From Victivallales bacterium (GTDB lineage: Bacteria > Verrucomicrobiota > Lentisphaeria > Victivallales > UBA1829), in NCBI GenBank assembly GCA_016285335.1, contig JAEEQO010000002.1:1-53309 (forward strand): 53,309 nt of DNA, in the 5' to 3' direction. Below, one piece after another: positions 25,745 to 35,141 of this stretch; position 1 is the first letter of the stretch, and the number at the start of each line of letters is the position of its first letter. Both the position numbers and the translations under genes were made by a program. Below the pieces are notes generated by a model. The model worked only from the letters and a program-made list of their open reading frames with translations, was not told where the DNA came from and did not search any database.

Positions 25745-26974
25745 ATGTTCCATTTTTTCGACAGCATTTCGCCCGCCCGCAGGAAACTCATCCTGCTCGG
25801 CATCATCTACCTCGGCTTCATCAGTCTCGGGCTCCCGGACAAGATCCTCGACGCCGCCTGGATTCCGATGAGCGAATCGTTCGCGGTGCCGCTCCGCTAC
25901 GGCGGATTCATCCCGCTTGTCCTGTCGCTGTGTTCCTCCGTATCCGCGTCCGCCAGCGGCCTGATCCTGCGGAAAATCGGCACGGGGCGTCTGCTGGCGG
26001 TCTGCGGCGCGGTCACGGGGCTTTCCCTGCTCGGATGCGGGTTCTCGCCCGTCTTTGCCGTCCTGCTCGCCTTCGCGGTCCCGCTCGGGTTCGGGCAGGG
26101 CGCGATCGACACGGGCATGAACTTCTACGTCTCCAAGCATTATTCCAGCCGGGACATGAGCTGGCTGCACTGCTGCTGGGGCGTCGGCGCCACGCTCGGG
26201 CCGCTGATCGCCTCGCTCTTCATCCAGAACGCGGGCTCGTGGCGCGCCAGCTACTTCCTCATCGGCGGGTTGCAGGTCCTTCTCGCGGTCTTTTTCTGTT
26301 CGACCATCGGCCTGTGGGACCGTGCGAGACGTGACGAGGAGGCGGAGGACAAGGAAAAGGCGGCATCGTCCTCCATGGACAAGCTGACGGGCAAATGCGA
26401 GTTTTCCCTCGATTTCTGGCTGTGCGTCCTGGTCTTCTTCCTGTACTGCGGCATCGAGGCCGGCGCGGGGCTCTGGGGCTGCGCGTTCCTGACCAAGGCG
26501 CGCGGCATGAGCCTGGATTCCGCGCAATACATCGTGACCGCCTACTGGGGCGCGCTGACCGCCGGGCGTTTCCTGCTGGGGTTTACGGCGGACCGGCTCG
26601 GCAACCGTCTGCTCTCCACGCTGTCCGGCGCGGGCATCCTGATCGCCTCGGCGCTTCTGCTGATCCCGGCGGGGGGATTCCTGCCGTCGGCCGCGCTGCT
26701 GCTGATCGGTTTCGCGCTCGCGCCGATCTACCCGTGCCTGATGCACGAGGCTACGCGGCGCGGCTTCAACGATGCCACGGCGGCCGCGCTGACCGGGCTG
26801 CAGGGGGCGGCGAGCATGATCGGCATCATGATCGTGCCGCCGGTCATCGGATACGCCGCGGATTTGGTTTCCATGGAGGCGCTGCCGGTCTTCCTCGTCG
26901 TCCAGGCCGCGGTCATGCTCGCCGCGCTGCTGAAGACCGGTTACAGCCCCTCCCGCCGTGTCTCGCACGGATAA
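25745..26974 (+). CDS. MFS transporter, FucP/sugar-porter-like
   Basis: 409 residues with about 12 hydrophobic segments. The start LGIIYLGFISLGLPDKILDAAWIPM and AVPLGFGQGAIDTGMNFYVSKHY resemble the fucose/glucose-type proton symporter branch of the major facilitator superfamily. WLHCCWGVGATLGPL is the usual motif on helix 5. The central loop (about 197-222) is charged. The substrate cannot be read. It starts 15 bases after a strong terminator and I see no good promoter or ribosome site, so expression may be low or read-through. Confidence 0.85.
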   Translation: MFHFFDSISPARRKLILLGIIYLGFISLGLPDKILDAAWIPMSESFAVPLRYGGFIPLVLSLCSSVSASASGLILRKIGTGRLLAVCGAVTGLSLLGCGFSPVFAVLLAFAVPLGFGQGAIDTGMNFYVSKHYSSRDMSWLHCCWGVGATLGPLIASLFIQNAGSWRASYFLIGGLQVLLAVFFCSTIGLWDRARRDEEAEDKEKAASSSMDKLTGKCEFSLDFWLCVLVFFLYCGIEAGAGLWGCAFLTKARGMSLDSAQYIVTAYWGALTAGRFLLGFTADRLGNRLLSTLSGAGILIASALLLIPAGGFLPSAALLLIGFALAPIYPCLMHEATRRGFNDATAAALTGLQGAASMIGIMIVPPVIGYAADLVSMEALPVFLVVQAAVMLAALLKTGYSPSRRVSHG

Positions 26975-27066
26975 CAGGGTACGGCCGCGCTTCCGCCGTT
27001 CGTGAAATGCTCCGTGCCATGGACTTGCGGGACGCTTTTTTTCGCTTTTTTTCAGGGAAAACAGCC

Positions 27067-27094
27067 TTGCAGAATTCAAGATTCGGGGTATATT
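27067..27094 (+). promoter_or_regulatory. Promoter of the topoisomerase pair
   Basis: TTGCAG (27067-27072), 16 bp, TATATT (27089-27094). It gives a leader of about 50 bases before ATG 27149 and rules out the longer in-frame start near 27002. Confidence 0.72.
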
Positions 27095-27148
27095 ATTAAA
27101 GAAGAAAAATACCCCGGCAGGAAGCATGTCGGAGAACGGACGATCAGA

Positions 27149-29011
27149 ATGGCACCGGACAACGATATCGACATCGTACAAGACGATCTTATGAAACAGG
27201 CGGACGCGAACGCCGCCCGCGCAGCATATAACGAAAACAGCATTCAGACCCTCGACGCGCTCGCCCATATCCGGCAGCGTCCCGGCATGTACATCGGCCG
27301 CATGGGCGACGGCTCCCACCCCGACGACGGCATCTATGTGATGTTCAAGGAAGTCGTGGACAACGCCGTCGACGAATACATCATGGGCTTCGGCCGCCGC
27401 ATTGACATCGCCTCCGACCAGGGCACGTTCACCGTGCGCGACTACGGACGCGGCATCCCGCTCGGCAAGCTCGTGGAATGCGTCTCGAAGATCAACACCG
27501 GCGGCAAGTTCAACAAGGACGGCTACGTGTTCTCCGTCGGCATGAACGGCGTCGGCACGAAGGCCGTGAACGCGCTTTCCTCGGAGTTCGAGGTCACGTC
27601 CTGGCGCGACGGCAAGTGCCGCACCGCGGTCTTCCACGAGGGCATCCTCGACCATGAGGAATACCTCGATCCGGGCACGGAGCATTCCGGCACGCGCATC
27701 CGCTTCAAGCCCGATCCGAAGCTCTTCCCGAACTACGAGATCCGTCCGGCAGAAGTCGAGAACCGCCTCTGGATGTACGCCTACCTGAACAGCGGGCTGT
27801 CGCTCTACCTGAACGGGCAGCGGTATTACTCGAAGAACGGTCTGCTGGACCTGGTGCGTTCCAAGCTCGACGAGGGCGCGTCCCTCTACCAGCCCATCCA
27901 TTACAAGGACTCCACGCTCGAATTCGCGTTCTGCCACACCGCCGACACCGGCGAACGCTATTTCTCGTTCGTGAACGGCCAGTACACCAGCGACGGCGGC
28001 ACGCATCTGTCCGCGTTCAAGGGCGGCATCACCCGCGCCATCAACGAGCATTTCAACAAGAACTTCGACCCGAAGGACATCCGTGACGGCATTCTCGGCA
28101 CCATCGCCGTGAAGATTCAGGAGCCGCTGTTCGAGTCCCAGACCAAGAACAAGCTCGGAAACACCGACATCCGCGGCTGGATCGAGGGCACCGTGAAACA
28201 GGCCGTGATCGACAGTCTGCTGAAGCACCCGGACGAGGCAAACCTCCTTCTCGAAAAGATTCAGAAGAACGAGCAGGTCCGCCGCGAAATCCAGAAGGTG
28301 CAGAAGAAGGGCGCCGCCATCTCCAAGCGCATTTCCCTGCGGAACAACAAGCTCAAGGACTGCCGCCACCATTTCGGCGACCGCTCGAAGTTCGCCGACG
28401 AGACCATGATCTTCCTGACCGAAGGCGATTCCGCAGGCTCGTCGATCGTCCAGAGCCGCGACCCGAACTACCAGGCGGTCTTCGCGCTTCGCGGCAAGCC
28501 GTTCAACTGTTTCGGCAAGAAGCTCGACGCGATCTACTCGAACGAGGAGCTGTTCTACATCATGCGGACGCTCGGGATCGAGGAGGACGTGGAGAACCTG
28601 AACTACGCCAAGGTCGTGATCGCGACCGACGCCGACGTCGACGGCCTGCACATCCGCAACCTCCTGCTCACGTTCTTCCTCCAGTATTTCGAGTCGCTCG
28701 TGATCTCCGGCCACCTCTACATCTTCGAAACGCCGCTCTTCCGCGTCCGCAACAAGGAGATGACGTATTACTGCTACTCCGAACAGGAACGCGACGACCG
28801 CGCGAAGGAGCTCGGCAAGTCCGCCGAGATCACCCGCTTCAAAGGCCTCGGCGAGATCTCCCCGAAGGAGTTCAAGCAGTTCCTCGGGTCCGACATCCGC
28901 CTCGAAAAAGTCTCCCTCGAAAACACCAAGGGCATCCATGAAATGCTGCGGTTCTACATGGGCAGCAACGACGAGACCCGCTGGGAACACATCCAAAACA
29001 ACCTGATCTGA
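27149..29011 (+). CDS. parE: Type IIA topoisomerase subunit B (ParE/GyrB-like)
   Basis: 620 residues, in the ParE length range (GyrB is usually longer). The GHKL ATPase contains EVVDNAVDEY with E68 and N72, RDYGRGIP, and GMNGVGTKAVNALS. The Toprim half has LTEGDSAGSSIVQSRD and ATDADVDGLHIRNLLL, then FKGLGEISPKEF. It pairs with the A subunit 6 bases downstream to form a DNA-strand-passing enzyme. ParE is preferred over GyrB by length and by the divergent FALRGKPFNCF, where GyrB has PLRGKxLN; this remains a judgement. Confidence 0.9.
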   Translation: MAPDNDIDIVQDDLMKQADANAARAAYNENSIQTLDALAHIRQRPGMYIGRMGDGSHPDDGIYVMFKEVVDNAVDEYIMGFGRRIDIASDQGTFTVRDYGRGIPLGKLVECVSKINTGGKFNKDGYVFSVGMNGVGTKAVNALSSEFEVTSWRDGKCRTAVFHEGILDHEEYLDPGTEHSGTRIRFKPDPKLFPNYEIRPAEVENRLWMYAYLNSGLSLYLNGQRYYSKNGLLDLVRSKLDEGASLYQPIHYKDSTLEFAFCHTADTGERYFSFVNGQYTSDGGTHLSAFKGGITRAINEHFNKNFDPKDIRDGILGTIAVKIQEPLFESQTKNKLGNTDIRGWIEGTVKQAVIDSLLKHPDEANLLLEKIQKNEQVRREIQKVQKKGAAISKRISLRNNKLKDCRHHFGDRSKFADETMIFLTEGDSAGSSIVQSRDPNYQAVFALRGKPFNCFGKKLDAIYSNEELFYIMRTLGIEEDVENLNYAKVVIATDADVDGLHIRNLLLTFFLQYFESLVISGHLYIFETPLFRVRNKEMTYYCYSEQERDDRAKELGKSAEITRFKGLGEISPKEFKQFLGSDIRLEKVSLENTKGIHEMLRFYMGSNDETRWEHIQNNLI

Positions 29012-29017
29012 TCCATC

Positions 29018-31798
29018 ATGCCGAAAAAGAATTTCATACCCCCCTCCGGACCCGATCGCGACGCCTCCTCCGATCCGCCGTCCGACACGCCCGAAACCGA
29101 ATACTACGATCCCGACATGCACTACCCGCCGGAACCGGAGGACGAGGACGACGGCGCGGCCGACGCGGTCGACGGCTCCACGAACCAGCGTCTCCGGGAG
29201 ATGATGGACCGCAACTTCATCGAATATGCGTCCTACGTCATCAAGGACCGCGCGATCCCGGACGTCGACGACGGCCTGAAGCCCGTCCAGCGCCGCATCC
29301 TCTGGACCCTGCACGAGAAGGACAACGGCACGTTCCACAAGGTCGCGAACATCATCGGCGAGACCATGAAGTACCACCCGCACGGCGACGCCTCCATCGG
29401 CGACGCCCTCGTGAACCTCGCGAACAAGGAATGCTTCATCGACAAGCAGGGGTCGTTCGGCGACATCATCCTCGGCACCCCCGCCGCCGCCCCGCGATAC
29501 ATCGAATGCCGTCTCTCCAAGCTCGGCCGCGACGTGCTCTTCAACGACGACATCACCATGCTGGTCGATTCCTACGACAGCCGCAACAAGGAGCCCGTCT
29601 GCCTCCCCTCGAAGATTCCCACGCTCCTGCTCATGGGCACCAACGGCCTCGCCGTCGGCACCCGCACCATGATCTTTCCGCACAACTTCAACGAGCTGTT
29701 GCGGGCGCAGATTTCCATCCTGAAGGGCGAGCCGTTCCAGATCTACCCCGATTTCCCGCAGGGCGGCATCATGGACGTCTCCGAGTATCAGGACGGCCTC
29801 GGCAAGATCGTGCTGCGCGCCCGCATCGTGGCGGAGAAGCACGACATCGTGATCAGGGAGATTCACGCGGCGACCGACACGTCCAAGCTCATGGACTCCA
29901 TCGAATCCGCCGTCAACAAGTCCCGCATCAAGATCTCCTCGTTCCACGACTACACGGCGAACGACCAGGTCAACATCGAACTCTCGCTTCAGCGCGGCTA
30001 CAGCCCGGAAAAGGCGATCAACGCCCTCTACACCTATACCGACTGCCAGATGAGCGTGTCCTGCACCTATATGGTCATCTGCGACAACCGGCCCGTCCGA
30101 ATGAGCGCCAGCGACATCCTCCGCCGCAACACGCAGAAGCTCGTGCAGTACCTCACCTGGGAACTTCAGCTCGCCGCCGCCAAGTGCATCGACAGGATCC
30201 TCGGCCGCACCCTCGCGCAGATCTTCATCGAGGAGAAGATCTACAAGAAGATCGAGACCTGCAAGTCCAAAGACGCCATGTTCGAGGCCGTTCGCGCGGG
30301 ACTTGAAAAGTTCAAGGACGAATGGCTCCCGCTCGTGCAGGCGCTGTACGGCGCGATCGAGGCGGGGCCGCACATCACGCCGCCGAAGCCGGACGAATCC
30401 GCCCGCATCGCCCAGCTGGCGCAGGGCATTATCCCGGACTCCGAGATCGAACGCCTCGTGGAGATCCCCATCCGCAGGATCGCCGCGTTCGAGATCGACA
30501 GGAACCGCGAGGAGATCGCCGGGCTTCAGAAGGAGCTGAGCGAGGCGGAAAAGAACCTGAAGCACATCAAGCAGTACACCATCAAGTACATCGAGGGGCT
30601 GCTCGAAAAATACGGACATCTTTTCCCACGCCGCACCGAGATCCGCCTCGAACCCTTCGCCAAGATCGACAAGAGCGTCGCCGCGCTTTCCAACATCCGC
30701 GTTGGCTGGGACAAGAAGAACTGCTACATCGGCACCTCCGTGAAGAGCGAAGACATCGTGCTGTGCAACGAGTTCGACCATCTGCTCTGCGTGGAGCGCT
30801 CCGGCGACTTCAAGGTCATCGACATCCCCGACAAGATCTTCATCGACCGCCTGTTCGAGTTCCGCCGCTACGACAAGAACACCGTGTTCGGCGTGGTCTA
30901 CTCCGAGAAGAAGACCGGCCGCGCGTTCTTCAAGCGCACCCGCATCGCGCAGTTCATCAAGGACCGCGAATACCGCATCGCGCCCGAAGGCTGCCGCCTC
31001 GAACTCATCACGCCGCGTCCGAACGCCATCTACGAGATCAAGGTCGACACCCCCATCAAGGCGAAGCAGGTCCAGCAGATTTCCCTGATGGACGCGCCGG
31101 AACGTTCCCCGAAGGCGGGCGGCATCCTGATCTCCCCGCGCAAACTGCTGAAGATCACGTTCGTGCGGCTGCTGGACGAATCCGATGCCGCACCCGAACC
31201 CGAGCTCGTCGAGGTCCCGCCGGATGATGACGGCGGCAACGGCGGCAACGGCGGCAACGGCGCCGGAAATGGAAACATTCCTGCCTCGGAAGAAACAAAA
31301 CCTGCGCCGGCGAATCCGCCGGAACCGTCCCCGGTCGAGCCAGTTCAGTCCGTGGACGCCGCCCCTCAAATTGAATCCGAACCGGAAGCAAAGCCCGTCA
31401 AACGCCGCATCCCTCCGAAAAAAGATGCCGGGTCTGCATCCCCCGCCTCATCCGAGGTGAAGAAAGCGCCGGAGCCCAAGCCTCCGGTCGAGGCCCAAAA
31501 AGCCTCGGAGCCCAGGTCTCCGGTCGAGGTGAAGAAAGCCTCGGACCCCAAGCCCGTCGTGAAACCTGTTCCCACTGCGAAAACCGCGCCTCAGCCGCCG
31601 GTCAAACCCGCGCCTCAGCCGCCGGTCAAACCCGCGCCTCAGACACAGCCGGATGCCGAAGTGAAATCGCAGGTTTCCGCCGCGGAACCCGAAAAGAAGC
31701 CGGAACCCCCGGAAAACAAGACGGATTCCTCGAAACGGAGCGTTGATACGGAACGCGAAGAGGATTCGTGGGACGTTCAGCCCGACCTCGGATTTTGA
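29018..31798 (+). CDS. parC: Type IIA topoisomerase subunit A (ParC/GyrA-like) with long disordered tail
   Basis: 926 residues. An acidic N-terminal extension (1-52) precedes the winged-helix breakage domain starting near 55: DGLKPVQRRILW, HPHGDASIGDA, and the active site A-P-R160-Y161-I-E-C-R, with Y161 the DNA-cleaving Tyr. A coiled-coil tower follows. Residues about 630-715 have weak blade-like strands, too short for a full six-blade GyrA C-terminal domain. From about 720 the protein is a low-complexity Pro/Lys/Glu tail of some 200 residues with a Gly-Asn run and repeated SPVEVKKAS and PQPPVKPA units. A GyrA-box was not seen, which favours ParC over gyrase. Confidence 0.88.
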   Translation: MPKKNFIPPSGPDRDASSDPPSDTPETEYYDPDMHYPPEPEDEDDGAADAVDGSTNQRLREMMDRNFIEYASYVIKDRAIPDVDDGLKPVQRRILWTLHEKDNGTFHKVANIIGETMKYHPHGDASIGDALVNLANKECFIDKQGSFGDIILGTPAAAPRYIECRLSKLGRDVLFNDDITMLVDSYDSRNKEPVCLPSKIPTLLLMGTNGLAVGTRTMIFPHNFNELLRAQISILKGEPFQIYPDFPQGGIMDVSEYQDGLGKIVLRARIVAEKHDIVIREIHAATDTSKLMDSIESAVNKSRIKISSFHDYTANDQVNIELSLQRGYSPEKAINALYTYTDCQMSVSCTYMVICDNRPVRMSASDILRRNTQKLVQYLTWELQLAAAKCIDRILGRTLAQIFIEEKIYKKIETCKSKDAMFEAVRAGLEKFKDEWLPLVQALYGAIEAGPHITPPKPDESARIAQLAQGIIPDSEIERLVEIPIRRIAAFEIDRNREEIAGLQKELSEAEKNLKHIKQYTIKYIEGLLEKYGHLFPRRTEIRLEPFAKIDKSVAALSNIRVGWDKKNCYIGTSVKSEDIVLCNEFDHLLCVERSGDFKVIDIPDKIFIDRLFEFRRYDKNTVFGVVYSEKKTGRAFFKRTRIAQFIKDREYRIAPEGCRLELITPRPNAIYEIKVDTPIKAKQVQQISLMDAPERSPKAGGILISPRKLLKITFVRLLDESDAAPEPELVEVPPDDDGGNGGNGGNGAGNGNIPASEETKPAPANPPEPSPVEPVQSVDAAPQIESEPEAKPVKRRIPPKKDAGSASPASSEVKKAPEPKPPVEAQKASEPRSPVEVKKASDPKPVVKPVPTAKTAPQPPVKPAPQPPVKPAPQTQPDAEVKSQVSAAEPEKKPEPPENKTDSSKRSVDTEREEDSWDVQPDLGF
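31586..31642 (+). repeat. 24-bp tandem repeat in the topoisomerase A tail
   Basis: Two exact 24-bp copies (31586-31609 and 31610-31633) plus the first 9 bases of a third encode PQPPVKPA repeats. Exact identity including third-codon positions points to recent slippage or duplication. Confidence 0.85.
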
Positions 31799-31855
31799 TT
31801 CGCGGGGGGCTGTAGAGGCTGATGACCGGAGAGATTTGCTGCAAGCTTCAGCTCG

Positions 31856-32803
31856 CTAACGGATGTCGAGCGTGACCCGGATTGTAATCGCCTGAGGCGG
31901 CACGGGAACGGCTTTCAGATCCGCCCGGAGCAGTTCTGCTGCGTCGTCGATCTTCCTGTTGCCGGATTTCGCGACCATGATCGCGGACCGGATCTTTCCG
32001 TTCTTTTCGATGGTGAGCTCGAGGACCGGCCAGTTGGAAATGCTGCCGCTGATTTCGGTATTGGCGGGGGAAACCGCGCTCCATTTCGGGCGGATGTACG
32101 CGTTCAGCTGTTCGTAGTAATCGCGTATTTCCTTTGTCGCCAGGATACCCTTCTGTCCGGGATCCGTCGTGCCGTACGTGCCCGGCCTGGAGCCCGCGGC
32201 ACTGCGGATGTCCGCGAGGAGCTGTTCACGCGCCTTCGCGTCGGCCTTGGCCTTTGCCTCGGCGGCTGCGCGCGCCTTGTTTTCGGCGTCGATTTGCGCC
32301 TGCGACTTGGTATTGGTGGTGACTTTGATCTGGTCCGCCGTCAGGAGATTCGACTTCGGCGGGTCCTTCTTCTGTTCCGTTTTCGGCGGATTGGTCTTCG
32401 GCGGCGTGACTTTCGTTTCGGTCTTCGGCGGCGGAGGCGGCGCGACGTCCGTTTTTTTCTGCTCGACCTTCGGCGGCGTGACCTTCGTCTCGGTCTTCGG
32501 CGGCGGAGGCGGTAGGTCCGGCAGCGGGTCGACTTGCTTCGGATCGGCCGGCAGGTCGAGCATCGGTTCCGGCTCCGAGGTCACGGGTGTGTCGGGCGCG
32601 GGCTGTCCTGCATCCGGGGAATCCCCGGGCGGCAGATCGACGAGTCCGACTTTCATGACGATGAGCGGCGGGTCGAAATACTCCGTGAGCGAGGCGTAGA
32701 TCAGCGGGACGGCGATGATGGCGATATGGACCATCAGCACGCCGAACAGGACGCTCCGGGCGCGTCGCGAGCTGTAATACGGGTCTCTGAACATGCTGCC
32801 CAT
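31856..32803 (-). CDS. TonB/TolA-like energy transducer
   Basis: 315 residues. One N-terminal membrane helix (about 18-40, RSVLFGVLMVHIAIIAVPLIYASL) leads into a long periplasmic Pro/Lys/Glu-rich spacer (about 55-150) with repeats of PPPPPKTETKVTPPK. An Ala/Lys-rich helix follows (165-200), then a C-terminal domain of about 90 residues (YYEQLNAYIRPKW to RVTLDIR) of the TonB/TolA C-terminal type. It couples the ExbB-ExbD motor to the outer membrane. Its ATG overlaps the exbD stop (TGATG). TolA is possible, but no tolB or pal follows. Confidence 0.85.
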   Translation of the reverse strand: MGSMFRDPYYSSRRARSVLFGVLMVHIAIIAVPLIYASLTEYFDPPLIVMKVGLVDLPPGDSPDAGQPAPDTPVTSEPEPMLDLPADPKQVDPLPDLPPPPPKTETKVTPPKVEQKKTDVAPPPPPKTETKVTPPKTNPPKTEQKKDPPKSNLLTADQIKVTTNTKSQAQIDAENKARAAAEAKAKADAKAREQLLADIRSAAGSRPGTYGTTDPGQKGILATKEIRDYYEQLNAYIRPKWSAVSPANTEISGSISNWPVLELTIEKNGKIRSAIMVAKSGNRKIDDAAELLRADLKAVPVPPQAITIRVTLDIR

Positions 32804-33216
32804 CAGTTCGCCTCCTCCTGCATCACGAGGTTGACGTTGCGGAATCCCGACCCGCGTATGAGCTTCATCACGTTCATGACGACGCCGTAGCGGAGGTCCT
32901 TGTCGCCGCGCAGGAAGATGGTGGTCTCGCGGCCGTTCTGCTGTTCGATGCGGGACAGGATGACCTGGAGTTCCGCCTCGGTGACGGTCTTCCGGTCATA
33001 CACGATGGAGCCGTCGGCCTTCACGTTGATGATCTTGGAGTCGGGATCGGGCTTGATCGGATCGGCGTTCATCTCCGGCGGCGTGACGTCGACGGAGTAT
33101 TCCAGCAGCGGGGCGGTGATCATGAAGATGATGAGCAGGAAAAAGAGCGTGTCGATCAGGTTCGTGAGGTTGATCTGATCGTAAGCCGTGACGGGGAATC
33201 TTCTGCGTGCGGACAT
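32803..33216 (-). CDS. exbD: ExbD/TolR biopolymer transport protein
   Basis: 137 residues. One membrane helix (about 18-40) begins INLTNLIDTLFFLLIIFMITAP, with the proton-path Asp D22. The periplasmic domain ends VMNVMKLIRGSGFRNVNLV, matching ExbD/TolR. GGAGCG lies upstream of the ATG. It sits between exbB (13-base gap) and the TonB-like gene (overlap), the standard motor order. Confidence 0.93.
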   Translation of the reverse strand: MSARRRFPVTAYDQINLTNLIDTLFFLLIIFMITAPLLEYSVDVTPPEMNADPIKPDPDSKIINVKADGSIVYDRKTVTEAELQVILSRIEQQNGRETTIFLRGDKDLRYGVVMNVMKLIRGSGFRNVNLVMQEEAN

Positions 33217-33229
33217 GGGACGCGCTCCG

Positions 33230-33973
33230 TTACTGCTGGTTTTCCCCGGATGCCCGGTAGGAGTCGAGCTGTTCGATCTTGAACTTGGCGTAGACTTCGT
33301 CGACGAAGTTGTCGAGGTGCACGGTGAAATTTTTGATCCTGGCGGTGATGATGTTGTAGCCGACCATGGACGGGAGCGCCACGAAGAGCGCGATCACGGT
33401 GGTCAGCAGCGCGCCGGAGACGCCGGGCGCGAGCGTCTGGACGTCGGCCTTGCCCGCCTGCGCCAGTTTCGTGAACGCGACCGTGATGCCCCAGACCGTG
33501 CCGAACAGGCCGAGGAACGGACTGCCGCTGACCGCGGTGGCGAGGATCATGGTGCGTTTTTCCAGGAGGACCAGCTGGTCTTCCACGGCCAGGTTCATAG
33601 CCGAACGCATCACTTCGAGTTCGTCATCCGTCATGGCGCGGCGTCCGCCGCCGGGCTGTTCGAGGTGGAACGAGGCGATGCGCTCGCACGCGGCGAGGTA
33701 GACTGCGGCGGCGGGCGAATTCGCCTCCTCGGCTTTTTCTTTCAGGCCGAGCGGATTGCGTTTTTCTCGGAACAGCCTCGAAAACGTCTGGCTGTCCTTC
33801 AGTGCCTTGCCCAGGGAACAGCTTTTCTCGATCATGATGACCCAGACGGCGATGGATGCGAGGAAAAGGATGGCGCAGATGGCCTGGCCGACAATATCGC
33901 TTTTTTCGAATGCGTAAAACAAGCCGTTTGCTGCGAAAATGGGGGAAAAGGAAGGGATAATGCTTGAAATCAT
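33230..33973 (-). CDS. exbB: ExbB/TolQ/MotA-family proton channel
   Basis: 247 residues from ATG 33973 with GAGGTG 8 bases upstream; a GTG at 33982 is in frame but has no ribosome site. Three hydrophobic segments are near 24-48, 140-170 and 183-205. The conserved ExbB core SPFLGLFGTVWGITVAF and PGVSGALLTTVIALFVALPSMVGYN is complete. With ExbD it forms the proton-driven inner-membrane motor for TonB-type transport. First gene of a three-gene operon. Confidence 0.94.
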   Translation of the reverse strand: MISSIIPSFSPIFAANGLFYAFEKSDIVGQAICAILFLASIAVWVIMIEKSCSLGKALKDSQTFSRLFREKRNPLGLKEKAEEANSPAAAVYLAACERIASFHLEQPGGGRRAMTDDELEVMRSAMNLAVEDQLVLLEKRTMILATAVSGSPFLGLFGTVWGITVAFTKLAQAGKADVQTLAPGVSGALLTTVIALFVALPSMVGYNIITARIKNFTVHLDNFVDEVYAKFKIEQLDSYRASGENQQ

Positions 33974-34016
33974 GGAAAACACCTCTTTTTGCGGAAAAAA
34001 ATCTTAAAAACTCTAT

Positions 34017-34045
34017 AAATTACTTTGCGAAGTCCGATTTTTCAA
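34017..34045 (-). promoter_or_regulatory. Promoter of exbB-exbD-tonB
   Basis: Minus strand -35 TTGAAA (plus TTTCAA 34040-34045), exactly 17 bp, -10 TAATTT (plus AAATTA 34017-34022). It overlaps the divergent kinase promoter almost completely. Confidence 0.65.
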
Positions 34046-34053
34046 TGTATATT
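34025..34053 (+). promoter_or_regulatory. Promoter of the ROK kinase operon
   Basis: TTGCGA (34025-34030), exactly 17 bp, TATATT (34048-34053). The leader is about 45 bases. The -35 lies next to the -10 of the opposing exbB promoter, so the two cannot easily be occupied together. Confidence 0.75.
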
Positions 34054-34104
34054 GTATCGGTTTTTCTGTTTTTTTTCGCTTTTTTCCGGAAGGAGACCCA
34101 AATC

Positions 34105-35109
34105 ATGGCAAAGCCATTCCCGATCCTCGGTTTCGACGTCGGCGGCACGAAGGTCGCCGTCTCGCTCGTTCTCAGCGACGGCACGCTCGTTTCGTCCGCC
34201 CGTGTCCCGAATAAGGAACGCGAACCGGACGACGTCCTGCCCGCGATGGTTTCCGCGGGCAAGTCCCTGCTGGCGGACGCCGGCATGACCCGCGACGACC
34301 TGAAAGCGGTCGGCGTCTGCACGCCGTCGCCGCTTGACTTCAAGAACGGCATCGTGATGGCGCCCTCCAACCTCAAAAAATGGAAGCACGTCCCCATTCG
34401 CGACTACCTGGCGGATGCGTTCGGCGTGCGCGCCTTCTTCGATAACGACTCCAATGCGTCCGGCCTTGCCGAATGGCTCTTCGGATCCGGCGTCGGCGCA
34501 CAGGATATGCTGTATATTTCCATCAGCACGGGCATCGGCGCGGGCGTCATCGCGAACGGACGCCTCGTGCGCGGCGCCACTTGCGACGCGGGTGAAGTCG
34601 GGCACATGGTCCTCGACGCGAACGGCCCGCTCTGCAACTGCGGGCTGCGCGGCTGCTGGGAAGCGTTTTCCGGCGGACGCGCCATCGCCCAGCGCATCCA
34701 GCGTGAGCTCGCGAACAACCCGAACAGCACCATCGTCCGGCTCGCCGACGGCGTCATCGAAAACATCGACATGAAGACGCTGTCCGATGCGGTCGAGGCC
34801 AACGATCCGTATGCGTGCGGAGTCTGGGACGAAATGATGGAACGCCACGCCCAGGCCATCGGCATGCTCCACAACATCTTCAACCCCTCGATCATTGCGC
34901 TCGGCACCATCGCCATCCAGTGCGGCGACCTCTTCATGAAGCCGCTGCTCGAACGCGTCAAGAAGTACGGCTGGAAGCAGCCGCGCGAGGCGTGCTCCAT
35001 CGTGCCCGGCAAGCTCGGCCCCAAGCTCGGCGAATACGCCGGCGCCGCCGTGGCGCTCTATGCGCTCCATGAGATCGGCGAATGGGATCTGCCATGGAGC
35101 GCGGACTGA
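34105..35109 (+). CDS. ROK-family sugar kinase (glucokinase-like)
   Basis: 334 residues from ATG 34105 with AAGGAG upstream. The ATP site is D11-V-G-G-T15. Sugar and catalytic residues are N114-D115, E164 and H167 in EVGHMVL. The zinc site is C177-N-C179-GLRG-C184-WE, the ROK consensus CxCGxxGCxE. ROK kinases phosphorylate glucose, N-acetyl sugars or similar; the wild-type kinase motifs indicate an enzyme, not a repressor (no N-terminal helix-turn-helix). First of a four-gene operon with heptose and Maf functions. Confidence 0.9.
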   Translation: MAKPFPILGFDVGGTKVAVSLVLSDGTLVSSARVPNKEREPDDVLPAMVSAGKSLLADAGMTRDDLKAVGVCTPSPLDFKNGIVMAPSNLKKWKHVPIRDYLADAFGVRAFFDNDSNASGLAEWLFGSGVGAQDMLYISISTGIGAGVIANGRLVRGATCDAGEVGHMVLDANGPLCNCGLRGCWEAFSGGRAIAQRIQRELANNPNSTIVRLADGVIENIDMKTLSDAVEANDPYACGVWDEMMERHAQAIGMLHNIFNPSIIALGTIAIQCGDLFMKPLLERVKKYGWKQPREACSIVPGKLGPKLGEYAGAAVALYALHEIGEWDLPWSAD

Positions 35110-35141
35110 ACCTCCGATTTTCTTCGTACGGAACTTGAACC

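Noticed and set aside
25520..31369. Very long open frame on the minus strand opposite the topoisomerase pair (almost 2,000 codons)
   Set aside because: It is a mirror of two well-recognised genes in GC-rich DNA; the protein is low-complexity Asp/Val/Arg/Glu with no domain, start signal or sensible boundary.
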